From assembly GCF_015674855.1 (NCBI RefSeq), contig NZ_JADMLG010000001.1:549995-613994 (forward strand): DNA of 64,000 bases. Reading direction: 5' to 3'. The position numbers and the translations under genes were made by a program. Origin of the DNA: Nocardia bovistercoris. Lineage in GTDB: Bacteria; Actinomycetota; Actinomycetes; Mycobacteriales; Mycobacteriaceae. Numbering within the stretch: position 1 is the stretch's first letter; every line of letters begins with the position of its first letter. Below are positions 48,908 through 57,908 of this stretch, one piece after another. Below the pieces are notes generated by a model. It was not told where the DNA came from, did not search any database, and saw only the letters and a list, made by a program, of their open reading frames with translations.

Positions 48908-49345
48908 ATGGATCTGAGCAAATACACCGAACGCATCCGCGAAGACCTCGTCGCGGCCGCCGCCCTCGGCGACGAGAAGACACAGGCCACCGCCGCCGCC
49001 CTTGCCACCGCCACGGAGAGCTCAACCCGGCTCGCACTGCTCGCCGCACTGTCGGAACTGGCGGCCGAGGTCAGCGCGGCCCTCGGCGACCGCACCGTGC
49101 ACGTTTCACTGGACGGCGCCGACGCGAGCGTCGACGTGCGCAAGAGCGGCGCCGCCGAGGAACACCCCACGTTCGAGGAGATGACCGGCGATATCAGCCG
49201 GGTCACCCTGCGGCTGGTCGAGCAGATGAAGGCCAAGGCCGAGGAGGCCGCCTCACAGAACGGGGTCTCGCTCAACGCGTGGCTGTCCAACGCCGTCTCC
49301 GGTGCGCTCAAAGATCAGATGCGCGGACCGAAACGCGATATCTGA
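48908..49345 (+). CDS. HicB/RHH-type antitoxin-like protein, no toxin partner
   Basis: A 145-residue protein. The C-terminal third (SRVTLRLVEQMKAKAEEAAS, NGVSLNAWLSNAVSGAL) is a ribbon-helix-helix DNA-binding fold typical of HicB-like antitoxins. The N-terminal part is helical with an Ala-rich stretch and a DRTVHVSLDGADASVDV hairpin. There is no HicA-like or other toxin on either side (the next gene is a YcaQ-type glycosylase), so it is either orphan or a stand-alone regulator. It is divergent from dapA. Confidence 0.75.
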   Translation: MDLSKYTERIREDLVAAAALGDEKTQATAAALATATESSTRLALLAALSELAAEVSAALGDRTVHVSLDGADASVDVRKSGAAEEHPTFEEMTGDISRVTLRLVEQMKAKAEEAASQNGVSLNAWLSNAVSGALKDQMRGPKRDI

Positions 49346-49374
49346 CGCCACGCGCACCTCACATCACGCGCATC

Positions 49375-50574
49375 TCACATCAACGGCGCGAGATTGCCGC
49401 GCGCGCCGATGACCACATCGTCCAATTCCAGCCAGTCGGCCATCTCACGAAGCGAAACCCGCAGCGCCGCAGCAGTTTCCGGGGTGTCGCGGCCGGGTTC
49501 GGCGAAGACGCCGGGAACCAGCAGTCGTCCGGCGGGCCGTTCCGCGCGCAGGTCGACCCGACCGACGAGTTCGCCGTCGAGCAAGAAGGCGAACACGTAG
49601 TAGCCGTGCACCCGCTCGGCCTCGGGCGTGTAGATCTCGATGCGATAGTGGAAATCGAAGACACGTTCGAGCCGCGGCCTGCAGAAGATCACCGGATCGA
49701 ACGGGCACAGCAGGGCGGCCCCGGTGACGCGGCGCGGCGTGGCGGCCTCGGCGTGCAGGTACGCCGGCCGGTCCCAGCCCTGCACCTCGACCTCTTCGAG
49801 TTCCCCCGCGTCCACCAGCTCGGCGATGGCCGGGGCCGTCTGAGCGCGGTGCAGGCGGTAATAGTCGCGCAGATCCGGTTCGGTGCCGATGCCGTGGGCG
49901 GACGCCGCACGCCGGACCAGTTCGCGCACCGCGTCGGCCTCCGGCACCTCGCGGGTGAGTATCTCCGGCGGAACGACCCGCTCGGTGAGGTCGTAATGAC
50001 GGGCGAACGCGACCCGGCGCGGCACCGACAGCTCCCCCGCCGCGAACAGTTGCTCGCAGATGACCTTGGTGTCGCTCAGATTCCACCAGGAACCCTTCGG
50101 CCGCGGTTTGTCCAGTTCCAGATGCCGTTCGACCTCGCCCGCGGTGGCGGGCCCCACTTCGGCGATCACGTCGAGGATGTCCTTGCCCAAGGTGGGGTTG
50201 CGCTCCATCACCCGCCGCACGCCCGCCCAGCGGCCGTTGCGGTAGCGCCGCATCCGCCAGCGCATCAGCGGCCAGTCCGACACCGGCAGCAGCGCGGCCT
50301 CGTGCGCCCAGTACTCCACCAGCGCGCGCGGGCGGCGGGCGGTGTCGCTCCATGCGGCTTCGTCGAGCAGGGTGCGATCGTAGGGGCCGATCCGGCTGAA
50401 GACCGGCGCGTAGTGGGCGCGTACCACCGCCGACACCGAATCCAGTTGCAGCAGGCGAGTTCTGGCGACGGTGTCGAGGATCGTGCGCCTCGTGACCGCG
50501 GCCGGACGCCGCCTGCCGAACCCCTGCGCCGCCAACGCCGTCCTGCGCGCCTCCGCAGCACTCATCTTCCGCAT
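49375..50574 (-). CDS. YcaQ/AlkX-type DNA glycosylase (winged-helix, HTH_42)
   Basis: A 399-residue winged-helix protein of the YcaQ family, whose E. coli member removes lesions and unhooks interstrand crosslinks. Characteristic blocks are LQLDSVSAVVRAHYAPVFSR near the N-terminus, VEYWAHEAALLP, WNLSDTKVICEQLFAAGELS, and LCPFDPVIFCRPRLERVFDF followed by YRIEIYTPEAERVHGYYVF. The catalytic QxD-type positions could not be placed with certainty by eye. It follows the kinase operon on the same strand, separated by about 295 bp that holds a large inverted repeat. Confidence 0.88.
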   Translation of the reverse strand: MRKMSAAEARRTALAAQGFGRRRPAAVTRRTILDTVARTRLLQLDSVSAVVRAHYAPVFSRIGPYDRTLLDEAAWSDTARRPRALVEYWAHEAALLPVSDWPLMRWRMRRYRNGRWAGVRRVMERNPTLGKDILDVIAEVGPATAGEVERHLELDKPRPKGSWWNLSDTKVICEQLFAAGELSVPRRVAFARHYDLTERVVPPEILTREVPEADAVRELVRRAASAHGIGTEPDLRDYYRLHRAQTAPAIAELVDAGELEEVEVQGWDRPAYLHAEAATPRRVTGAALLCPFDPVIFCRPRLERVFDFHYRIEIYTPEAERVHGYYVFAFLLDGELVGRVDLRAERPAGRLLVPGVFAEPGRDTPETAAALRVSLREMADWLELDDVVIGARGNLAPLM

Positions 50575-50633
50575 AGCCGAAGGATGCCACGGGGGTACGA
50601 CAGTGTTTATTGGCGTCGCCTTCGGCGCCGCGG

Positions 50634-50724
50634 GTTCGCGGCCCCTCAGTCTCGCGTCCCAGCGTTCGATACTTGCTCCTGCGTCGCATCGTCTCGAACG
50701 CTGGGACGCGAGACGGCCGCGAAC
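50634..50724. repeat. 31-bp inverted repeat with 24-bp loop
   Basis: The inner arm (21 bp, 50649-50669 and 50694-50714) begins GTCTCGCGTCCCAGCG and is perfectly complementary. The outer arm GTTCGCGGCC/GGCCGCGAAC adds 10 bp, with a five-base bulge on the left only. That is far longer than the terminators elsewhere in this window. It lies in the spacer between the kinase operon and the YcaQ-type gene, and could be a miniature inverted-repeat element, a REP-like sequence or an unusual terminator. Confidence 0.85.
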
Positions 50725-50848
50725 CGTCGCTCGTCGGGCTCGCTCCCGAGTGGGCTGGGGTGGGGCTTGGAAGGAGACACTCTTCGAGTTACCGGGGTTG
50801 GTTTGGGGGGTGAGGTGGGGGTGAATCTTCGCTTGTCGGGCTTGCTCC
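50721..50848. repeat. Imperfect direct repeat next to the inverted repeat
   Basis: A 26-bp sequence at 50721-50746 recurs at 50823-50848 with four differences (22/26), sharing TCGTCGGGCTCGCTCC or a near copy. Both copies are followed by GGGCTGGGG-type sequence. Between them is a G-rich stretch (about 50793-50822) with several runs of four to six G that could form a quadruplex. This suggests duplication of an intergenic element. Confidence 0.55.
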
Positions 50849-50869
50849 GTTGGGGCTGGGGGATCGTGC

Positions 50870-51955
50870 TCAGGTGGTGACCGAAACCGCTCCGGTGACG
50901 TCGATCTCGGTTCTGCGGTCCTGGTCGGCGGCGTGGGCCAGGACCGTCGCGAGTATGCGTCTGCCCTCGGGCAGCACCCGGATGGTTACGGCGCCGGCAT
51001 TCGCGGCGTCGAGTTCGCGGGTGGCTGCCTCGACCACTCGGTCGCGTACCCAGCGCGGTACCGCGGCGAATCCGCCGTCGTCGAGCAGCACCACCTCGAC
51101 GCCGCGCGAGCGCGCGCCGCGGGCGGCGCTGCTCAACTCCTCGCTCACCAATTGCGGCGCGCGTAACCCGTCGCGCAGTTCCGCCTCGAGCAGTCGGCAC
51201 TCCTCGCGCTCGACGGCGGTCAGCTCCGTCCCCTCGGCGATCCGTTCCAGAATCGGTCTGGCCACCCGGTCCAGGCGGGCGAGTTGCCGGACGCGTTCGG
51301 TGTTCTCGGCGGCCATCGTCGCCTCGGCCGCCGCGCGCAGGGTGGCCTCCTCCCGCAGCAGTCGCAGCGACCGCTGCGTCGGCCGCATGATCGCCACGCA
51401 GACCGAAACACCTGCCACCGTCGCCACCGGCACGATCGACCCGGCGATGACACCGCCGCGCAGTCCCGCCACGAAACCGAGGACCGTGATCACCACCGCG
51501 ATACCCGCCACCCCGAGCCAGGCCACCACGAGCCTGCCGCGCAACACGAGCACCGCGAGGACATAGGACGAGGCGAAGGCCGTCCACACCGGACGTGTCC
51601 AGTCCTGTTCGACATCGAGGGTGGTGAGGATCGTCGACACCGGTCCCGCGACCGCCACCGCGATCGTCGCGGGCCACGGCAACGGGTCGACCGGCACCGC
51701 GACCACGAGCACACCGGCCGTGACGAGCAGCACCAGAGCGGCCGCCGCCGCGGGCAGAGGGGCGGTGTCGAAGTTGCGGGCCATGAAGAGCCCGATCGTC
51801 ACTTCGAGGATCACGAGGAACAGCCACGCCGCCCGGCCGCGCAGGCCGAGCAGATCGCCGAGGCCGAATTCGGCGGAGCGCTCGACCTGCGTGTCACGCA
51901 CGTCGGTCGCGTGGTCGGCATCCGGAGTCGCGGTCCCGCGCGGGGTCTCATCCAT
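50870..51955 (-). CDS. Membrane sensor with degenerate histidine-kinase-like C-domain
   Basis: A 361-residue protein. About six hydrophobic segments (residues 40-190) are followed by a helical stretch (TLRAAAEATMAAENTERVRQ) and a C-terminal domain that follows the layout of an NarL-partner kinase. That layout is a dimerisation-like ELRDGLRAPQLVSEEL, a strand VEVVLLDDGGFAAVP and an N-box-like VVEAATRELDAANAGAVTI. The catalytic Asn of the N-box and both G boxes are missing, so ATP binding is unlikely. The start overlaps the true kinase gene by eight bases. A regulatory pseudokinase is the simplest reading. Confidence 0.65.
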   Translation of the reverse strand: MDETPRGTATPDADHATDVRDTQVERSAEFGLGDLLGLRGRAAWLFLVILEVTIGLFMARNFDTAPLPAAAAALVLLVTAGVLVVAVPVDPLPWPATIAVAVAGPVSTILTTLDVEQDWTRPVWTAFASSYVLAVLVLRGRLVVAWLGVAGIAVVITVLGFVAGLRGGVIAGSIVPVATVAGVSVCVAIMRPTQRSLRLLREEATLRAAAEATMAAENTERVRQLARLDRVARPILERIAEGTELTAVEREECRLLEAELRDGLRAPQLVSEELSSAARGARSRGVEVVLLDDGGFAAVPRWVRDRVVEAATRELDAANAGAVTIRVLPEGRRILATVLAHAADQDRRTEIDVTGAVSVTT

Positions 51956-53219
51956 TGCTGCCCCACACCAATGTCACCGTCGTGCCCTCCCCCGGCTCGG
52001 ACTCCACGAACGCCGCACCACCCGCCAACTGCCGCATACGGCCGAGGATGCTCACCGAGATGCCGAGCCGGTCGGCGGGCACTTCCCGCAGGTCGAAACC
52101 CGCGCCGTCGTCGCGGAAGATCACCCGGATTCCGCCCGCGCTGACCGTCACCGTGACGCCGCGCCGCACCGTGCGCCCGGGCATCGTGGCGTGCCGCAAG
52201 CTGTTGCGAACCGCCTCGGTGAGCGCCGCCGCCACACTGCTCGCCGCCCGCACCGGCATCCGCAGATCGTCGTGGCCCGCCCAGCGCCGCGCCGTGAAAT
52301 CGACCGCGGGGTTGACCTCGTGCACCGCGGCCCGCAGGAAACCGATCGCGGACTGGGCGTTGAGCCGGTCGGGTCCGCCGTGGCCGCCGCGCGCCTCGTC
52401 GAGTTGGGCGAGCGTGCGTTCGGCCTGCCTGCGCAACACCGGTGACTCCGTGCCCCCGCGCGAGGCGTCGAGCAGTGTGGACAGCACCGCGTCGTGGATG
52501 AGCGCGGCGAAACGTGCCCTTTCGCGATCCCTGGCCGTGGCCCCCGCCACACCGGCGGCGCGACTACTCGCGATCGCCGACTCGCGGTCCACGCGCGCGG
52601 CGGCGGCGCGCGCGTACACCGCGCACCACAGGAACAACGCCGACAGACCCGCGCCGCGCGCGAAATCGCCCGCGAGCGACCAGGCGTCGCCGCCGGCGAG
52701 CACCCCGCGGTTGGCCAACGCCGCCAAGGCTGCGGCGAGCGCCAGATAGGCGATCGCGAGCGGCGGACGCCAAGCCAGCGCGGCCGCGAGAACACCGAGC
52801 GAGAAAACCCGGTACAGCCACAGCGAGGTGGTCTGCTCGGTCATCTCCCCGTAGGCGAGCGGCGCCAAAGCCGTCGCGGCCACGTAACTCGTCGCCGCCA
52901 CCCCCGCCACCACCTGGATGACCCGCCTGCTCATGCCGACGGACACCGCCGCCATCACCGCGAACGGCCCGAACGCGAGTATCGCGAGCGTCACACTCCA
53001 CGTCGCGGGCGCGAACCGGCTCTGATCGAGCATCTCGGGAATCTCGACCACCCCGGCGATCACCCCGGCCAACCCGAAGGTCAGGCCGAGCCTGCGCAGG
53101 ATGCGGTCGGCGGCGGGTTCGTTCCTGAACCGTTCGGACATCCCGCGGCGACGCGGGCGTGCGGATTCGCGCGCGGCGGCGCGCTCGTCGGGGGCGTCCA
53201 GCGTGCTGGACACCGTCAT
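51948..53219 (-). CDS. Sensor histidine kinase (HATPase_c, NarL-partner type)
   Basis: A 423-residue membrane kinase with about seven hydrophobic segments (residues 45-200). The phosphoacceptor region is RFAALIHDAVLSTLLDASRG, with His in the HD motif. The HATPase domain has N-box LTEAVRNSLRHA, G1 box DDGAGFDL and a G2-like GISVSILGRM. The upstream long frame is antisense to the response regulator and was discounted; the ATG overlaps the regulator stop (ATGA). It is downstream of a LuxR-type regulator and upstream of a degenerate kinase, probably in one operon. Confidence 0.88.
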   Translation of the reverse strand: MTVSSTLDAPDERAAARESARPRRRGMSERFRNEPAADRILRRLGLTFGLAGVIAGVVEIPEMLDQSRFAPATWSVTLAILAFGPFAVMAAVSVGMSRRVIQVVAGVAATSYVAATALAPLAYGEMTEQTTSLWLYRVFSLGVLAAALAWRPPLAIAYLALAAALAALANRGVLAGGDAWSLAGDFARGAGLSALFLWCAVYARAAAARVDRESAIASSRAAGVAGATARDRERARFAALIHDAVLSTLLDASRGGTESPVLRRQAERTLAQLDEARGGHGGPDRLNAQSAIGFLRAAVHEVNPAVDFTARRWAGHDDLRMPVRAASSVAAALTEAVRNSLRHATMPGRTVRRGVTVTVSAGGIRVIFRDDGAGFDLREVPADRLGISVSILGRMRQLAGGAAFVESEPGEGTTVTLVWGSNG

Positions 53220-53911
53220 CCGCGCCCGCGCCGCTCGGGGACCGGCAACCATCCGTCTTCGACCGCCCGCTTGTACAGGTCGGTCTTGGTCGGCGCGGGA
53301 CGGCCCGCGTCGGCGTACTTCTGGCGGATGCGGCCCAGATAGTCGTTGACGGTCTGCTCCGACAGCCCGGTCAGCCGCGCCACTCGCGAAGCCTTCTCCC
53401 CCGACGCGTACAGGGTCAGCACTTCCTCCTGCCGTGGGCTCAAACCCACATCCGACAGTCGCGGGTCGCCGTCGATGGCCGCCGCCCAGTCCGTGGTAAC
53501 GACCTGCTCGCCGGACGCGGCCCGACGCACCGCGGCGACCACGGTCGGCACGTCCTCGGATTTGCGCACCACCCCGAGCACACCGGCCTTGGCCGCCGAG
53601 CGCACCAGGAAGGCATTGTCCGCCCCGGTGAACACCAGCACCTCGATACCGCGTTCGCGCAGCGCGCACACATTGTCCTGCGGCGTCGACCCGTCGGCCA
53701 GGCGCAGATCGAGCACAACCAGATCCAGTTCCGCGGTGAGCGACGCGCGGTCGGCGGCGGCGAGCAGTTCGGGCACGGTCCCCGCGGTCAGCGCCAGATC
53801 CAGATCCGGTTGCGGCGCCAACATGGCGGCGAGCCCGATCGCCACGGATTCGTGATCCTCGACCAACCCGATCCGACGCGGCGCGCTCTCGCCCCCGACA
53901 CCCCAACTCAC
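53216..53911 (-). CDS. LuxR/NarL-family response regulator
   Basis: A 231-residue two-domain response regulator. The receiver begins RRIGLVEDHESVAIGLAAML, with the acidic pocket. The phosphoacceptor Asp is in LVVLDLRLADG and the Lys in GVVRKSED. The C-terminal LuxR-type helix-turn-helix is LSPRQEEVLTLYASG, then SRVARLTGLSEQTVNDYLGR. Its tail (KTDLYKRAVEDGWLP) is typical of actinobacterial FixJ-like regulators. The GTG start at 53911 has GGGAG seven bases upstream and gives a clean receiver start. It overlaps the sensor-kinase gene by four bases. Confidence 0.9.
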   Translation of the reverse strand: MSWGVGGESAPRRIGLVEDHESVAIGLAAMLAPQPDLDLALTAGTVPELLAAADRASLTAELDLVVLDLRLADGSTPQDNVCALRERGIEVLVFTGADNAFLVRSAAKAGVLGVVRKSEDVPTVVAAVRRAASGEQVVTTDWAAAIDGDPRLSDVGLSPRQEEVLTLYASGEKASRVARLTGLSEQTVNDYLGRIRQKYADAGRPAPTKTDLYKRAVEDGWLPVPERRGRG

Positions 53912-54100
53912 CCGACCACTCCCATTCCGACCGACTGCGAACCCACGTCCCCACCTGTGGACGTCACCTCGAAGTATGACAATCCGCACCACCTCGCGGA
54001 GAGACACCAGAAATCGGGGGTACGCGACACGTCGTCGGCATCCGGCGGGTGTTCGGTCCACGAGTCGGCTGCGGTTCGACACCCGACGACCGAACCGGGA

Positions 54101-54790
54101 CTACGGGACGCGAGCCGGGACCGGCCCACTGAGAACGTTCGCTTCGAAGGCCGCGGACACCGTCGCCGCGACCTCGTGCACGGTGGGCATGCGGTCGCCC
54201 AACTCCCGCTCGACCGAGGTCATGTCCACATCCGCGAGACCACAGGGTACGGCCGTTCGCCACGGTCCCAAATCCCCGGTGACATTGAGCGCGAAACCGT
54301 GCGTGGAGACCCCGCGCCCCACCCGCATACCGATCGAGGTGATCTTGCGACCGGTCGCGCGCGTCCACACCCCCGTCAACAGCTCGGAACCGGGCGGCGT
54401 TTCCCGCCGTTCGGCGGCGATACCGAGCGCCTCCAGCGCCGCGACCATCCGATACTCGACCTCACGGATGTAGTCGACCACACCTTCGTTTCGACGCAGC
54501 CCGACCACGAGATAGCCCACCAACTGCCCCGGACCGTGATACGTCAGCTGCCCGCCGCGATCGGTCTCCACCACCGGTATCCCGCTCTCGGGCCCCGGCA
54601 GATGCGCCCGCGGGGTACGGCGGCCGATGGTGAAGACCGGCTCGTGCCCGAGCAGCCACAACGTGTCCGGCCGCCGCCCCTCGACACGTTCCCGCCACAG
54701 TTCCCCCATCCGATCCATGGCGACCGAATACTCGACGAGACGGTCGGTGTCATCGATCAGGGCCAAAGTGCGAGCGTCCACAGCCTTCAT
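54101..54790 (-). CDS. lipB: Octanoyltransferase LipB
   Basis: LipB moves octanoyl from acyl carrier protein to lipoyl domains. The 229-residue protein has the family blocks VFTIGRRTPRAHLP, RGGQLTYHGPGQLVGYLV, GRKITSIGMRVGRGVSTHG (catalytic Lys) and the catalytic Cys in AVPCGLADVDMTSVE. The ATG used gives the standard start. lipA is not in the window. It is on the same strand as the flavodoxin-like gene upstream, with about 60 bp between. Confidence 0.95.
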   Translation of the reverse strand: MKAVDARTLALIDDTDRLVEYSVAMDRMGELWRERVEGRRPDTLWLLGHEPVFTIGRRTPRAHLPGPESGIPVVETDRGGQLTYHGPGQLVGYLVVGLRRNEGVVDYIREVEYRMVAALEALGIAAERRETPPGSELLTGVWTRATGRKITSIGMRVGRGVSTHGFALNVTGDLGPWRTAVPCGLADVDMTSVERELGDRMPTVHEVAATVSAAFEANVLSGPVPARVP

Positions 54791-54849
54791 ACGTACCAAA
54801 CCGCGCTCAGCCCGGCAATATTCGCCGTACCGGGGCTGAGACCGTCCGG

Positions 54850-55305
54850 CTACGCCATCAGCTGAGCGGCGACCGTCGCACCGAGTTCCCAGCATGCTTC
54901 GAGATCATCCTTGGACGGCTTGCCCGATACGACCACGTACTCGGATGCTTTGACCCACCCCAATCCGGTCGTGATGGAGGTGACGCCGCGCTCCGCACCC
55001 TCGGTGCCCTCGTTGCCGTGCAGGTAGAGACCGAACGGTCGGCCGCGCGTCGAGTCGAGGCAGGGGTAGTAGACGACATCGAATGCGTGTTTGAGGGCGC
55101 CGCTCATGTATCCGAGGTTCGCCGGGGTGCCGAGGAGATAGCCGTCGGCGTGCAGGACGTCGGACGCGGTGACGGCGAGTGCGGCTCGGCGTACCACTTC
55201 GACGCCATCGATCTCGGGGTCGGTCGCGCCGGAGACCACCGCTTCGAACATCGCCTGGGTGTGCGGGGAAGGCGTGTGGTGGATGATCAGGAGCCTGGCC
55301 GTCAC
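54850..55305 (-). CDS. Flavodoxin-like NAD(P)H-dependent oxidoreductase
   Basis: A 151-residue flavodoxin-fold protein. The FMN phosphate loop is IIHHTPSPHTQAMFEAV and the second FMN loop is GTPANLGYMSGALKHAFDV, typical of WrbA/FMN-reductase relatives. It starts at a GTG that overlaps the stop codon of the upstream membrane TPR gene (GTGA), so the two are coupled. The redox partner and substrate are unknown. Confidence 0.88.
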   Translation of the reverse strand: MTARLLIIHHTPSPHTQAMFEAVVSGATDPEIDGVEVVRRAALAVTASDVLHADGYLLGTPANLGYMSGALKHAFDVVYYPCLDSTRGRPFGLYLHGNEGTEGAERGVTSITTGLGWVKASEYVVVSGKPSKDDLEACWELGATVAAQLMA

Positions 55306-55859
55306 CGGGTGGCCTCGCGTTCGTGTTTCTCGAGGGCGACCGCGCGACGCATGGTTTCGCGGGCGCGGCGGCGGTCGCCCGCGTAGTCGTAGGCGCGGGC
55401 CAGGCGGTAGCTGGTGCGCCAGTTGTCCGGGTCGGCTTCCCATTCCGCGCCAACGCGGGCGAAGAGTGCGTCCGCGGCGGCGCGTTCGATGCGGCCCGAT
55501 GGGCGACGTGGCAGGTCGGAGATGTCGAGTTCGAGTTCTTCCTCGTGGATGCGGCGAGCCAGGCGTTGGTGGTCGAGGACGGCGCGGACGCTGGCCCACA
55601 CCATCCATACGCCGAGCAGGGGCAGGATCAGCACGCCGATGCCGATGGCGACCGCTGCCGCCTCGCCGGAACCGATGAGGCTCAGCGCGATTCGGCCGAG
55701 AAGGAAGAAGTAGAAGCACAGAGCCAGAATCAGCGCGCCGATGAGCGCGATCACGCCGCGCGAGCCCGCGCCGCTCGACTCGGAACCACCCGCGGCGGGG
55801 GCGTCGCCTTGTCCCTCGCCGCCTTGTCCCTCGTCGCCTTCGAACGGGCGCTCGGTCAC
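55302..55859 (-). CDS. Membrane protein with C-terminal TPR-like helices
   Basis: A 185-residue protein. An acidic Gly-rich N-terminus (about 30 residues) is followed by two hydrophobic segments (about residues 35-60 and 65-90). A soluble part with HEEELELDISDLPRRPSG follows, and then a TPR-like unit NWRTSYRLARAYDYAGDRRRARETM. It starts at GTG. It is downstream of dapB (25-bp gap) and coupled to the flavodoxin gene. No function is recognised. Confidence 0.75.
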   Translation of the reverse strand: MTERPFEGDEGQGGEGQGDAPAAGGSESSGAGSRGVIALIGALILALCFYFFLLGRIALSLIGSGEAAAVAIGIGVLILPLLGVWMVWASVRAVLDHQRLARRIHEEELELDISDLPRRPSGRIERAAADALFARVGAEWEADPDNWRTSYRLARAYDYAGDRRRARETMRRAVALEKHEREATR

Positions 55860-55884
55860 GAGCGGTCCCCCGTCGGTGCTCGGT

Positions 55885-56664
<780 letters not shown>

Positions 56665-56722
56665 CTAATCCGGCCCGGCGAACTCGCGGCAGGCGACCTG
56701 GTGTGATCCGTGCCGTACCGGA

Positions 56723-57826
56723 TCAGTCGAAGAGCACCACCTGGCGCAGTGCGTGCCCAGCGGCGAGTTCGTCCATGCCGCGGTTGATGTCCTCGAGGCG
56801 GATCCGCGAAGACACCAAGCGCTCGACCGGCAGGCGGCCCGCCCGCCACATGGCCACGTACTTCGGAATGTCGCGTTCCGGCACCGCGGAACCCAGATAG
56901 CTGCCGACGATGGAGCGGCCCTGCGCGACCAGCGCGAGCGGGGAGATGCTCGCCATCGCGTCCGGGGCGGGGAGGCCGACGGTCACCGTCACCCCACCCG
57001 GCGCGGTCAGGCCGACCGCTGTCTCGAAAGCGCGCACATTACCCGCGGCCTCGATCACGATCTCGGCCCGGATCTGCTGGGCCGCCGCCTCGGCGGGGGC
57101 GTAACCCGCGCTCGCGCCGAGGTCGGCCGCCAACGCCAACTTCTCGGGGACGGTGTCCACGGCGATCACCTCCGCGCCGAGACTGACGGCGACCAGGACC
57201 GCGGCCATGCCGACGCCGCCCAAGCCGACCACCGCCACTCGGTCGCCAGGGGACGGCGAGGCGGAATTCAGCAGCGCGCCACCGCCGGTCAGCACCGCGC
57301 AGCCGAGGACCGCGGCTACCTCCGGTGGCACGTCGTCGGGTACGGGGACCACCGAGCGGCGGTCCACCACCGCGTGGGTCGCGAAGGCGGAGACACCCAG
57401 GTGATGGTGGATCGGGTCACCCGCGCGGTGGAGTCTGCGGCCGCCGTTGAGCAGTTCACCCGCGTTGTTGGCGGCACTGCCGGGTACGCAGGGGGTGCGA
57501 CCGTCGCTCGCGCAGCCCGCGCAGGTTCCGCAGCGTGGGAGGAAGGTCATCACCACGCGTTGGCCCGGGGTGATGTCGGTATCGCCCGGTCCGGTCGCTT
57601 CCACGATGCCCGCCGCTTCGTGCCCGAGAAGCATCGGCACCGGTCGAACCCGATTGCCGTCCACGACCGACAGGTCCGAATGGCACAGACCAGCTGCTTC
57701 GATTCGGACCAGCAACTCGCCTCGGGCGGGGGAGGCGAGATCAAGGTCGCAAATCGTGATCGGCGTCGAATCCGCGAAAGGGGACGGCGCCGAGATCCGT
57801 TCCAGAACCGCACCACGAATCTTCAT
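56723..57826 (-). CDS. Zinc-dependent alcohol dehydrogenase
   Basis: A 367-residue medium-chain dehydrogenase. The catalytic-zinc ligands are in GLCHSD and GHEAAG, and the structural-zinc Cys set is CGTCAGCASDGRTPC. The cofactor Rossmann motif is VGLGGVGMAAVLVAV, followed by the acidic VDTVPEKL expected for NAD. It is closest in pattern to class III/aryl-alcohol dehydrogenases with an extended loop after the zinc site. The substrate is not deducible. It appears monocistronic between dapB and a pentapeptide-repeat gene. Confidence 0.92.
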   Translation of the reverse strand: MKIRGAVLERISAPSPFADSTPITICDLDLASPARGELLVRIEAAGLCHSDLSVVDGNRVRPVPMLLGHEAAGIVEATGPGDTDITPGQRVVMTFLPRCGTCAGCASDGRTPCVPGSAANNAGELLNGGRRLHRAGDPIHHHLGVSAFATHAVVDRRSVVPVPDDVPPEVAAVLGCAVLTGGGALLNSASPSPGDRVAVVGLGGVGMAAVLVAVSLGAEVIAVDTVPEKLALAADLGASAGYAPAEAAAQQIRAEIVIEAAGNVRAFETAVGLTAPGGVTVTVGLPAPDAMASISPLALVAQGRSIVGSYLGSAVPERDIPKYVAMWRAGRLPVERLVSSRIRLEDINRGMDELAAGHALRQVVLFD

Positions 57827-57908
57827 GAGCCGAGTGTATTTGCGGCGCGGGCGGGGCTGTGGATCGCGGGGTCGTTCGGGTGTGATGGTGCTTCCGGGTT
57901 CCGGCGGA

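Noticed and set aside
51948..53954. 668-residue version of the sensor kinase
   Set aside because: Its N-terminal 245 residues are antisense shadow of the response regulator; the ATG at 53219 overlaps the regulator stop and gives a proper kinase start.
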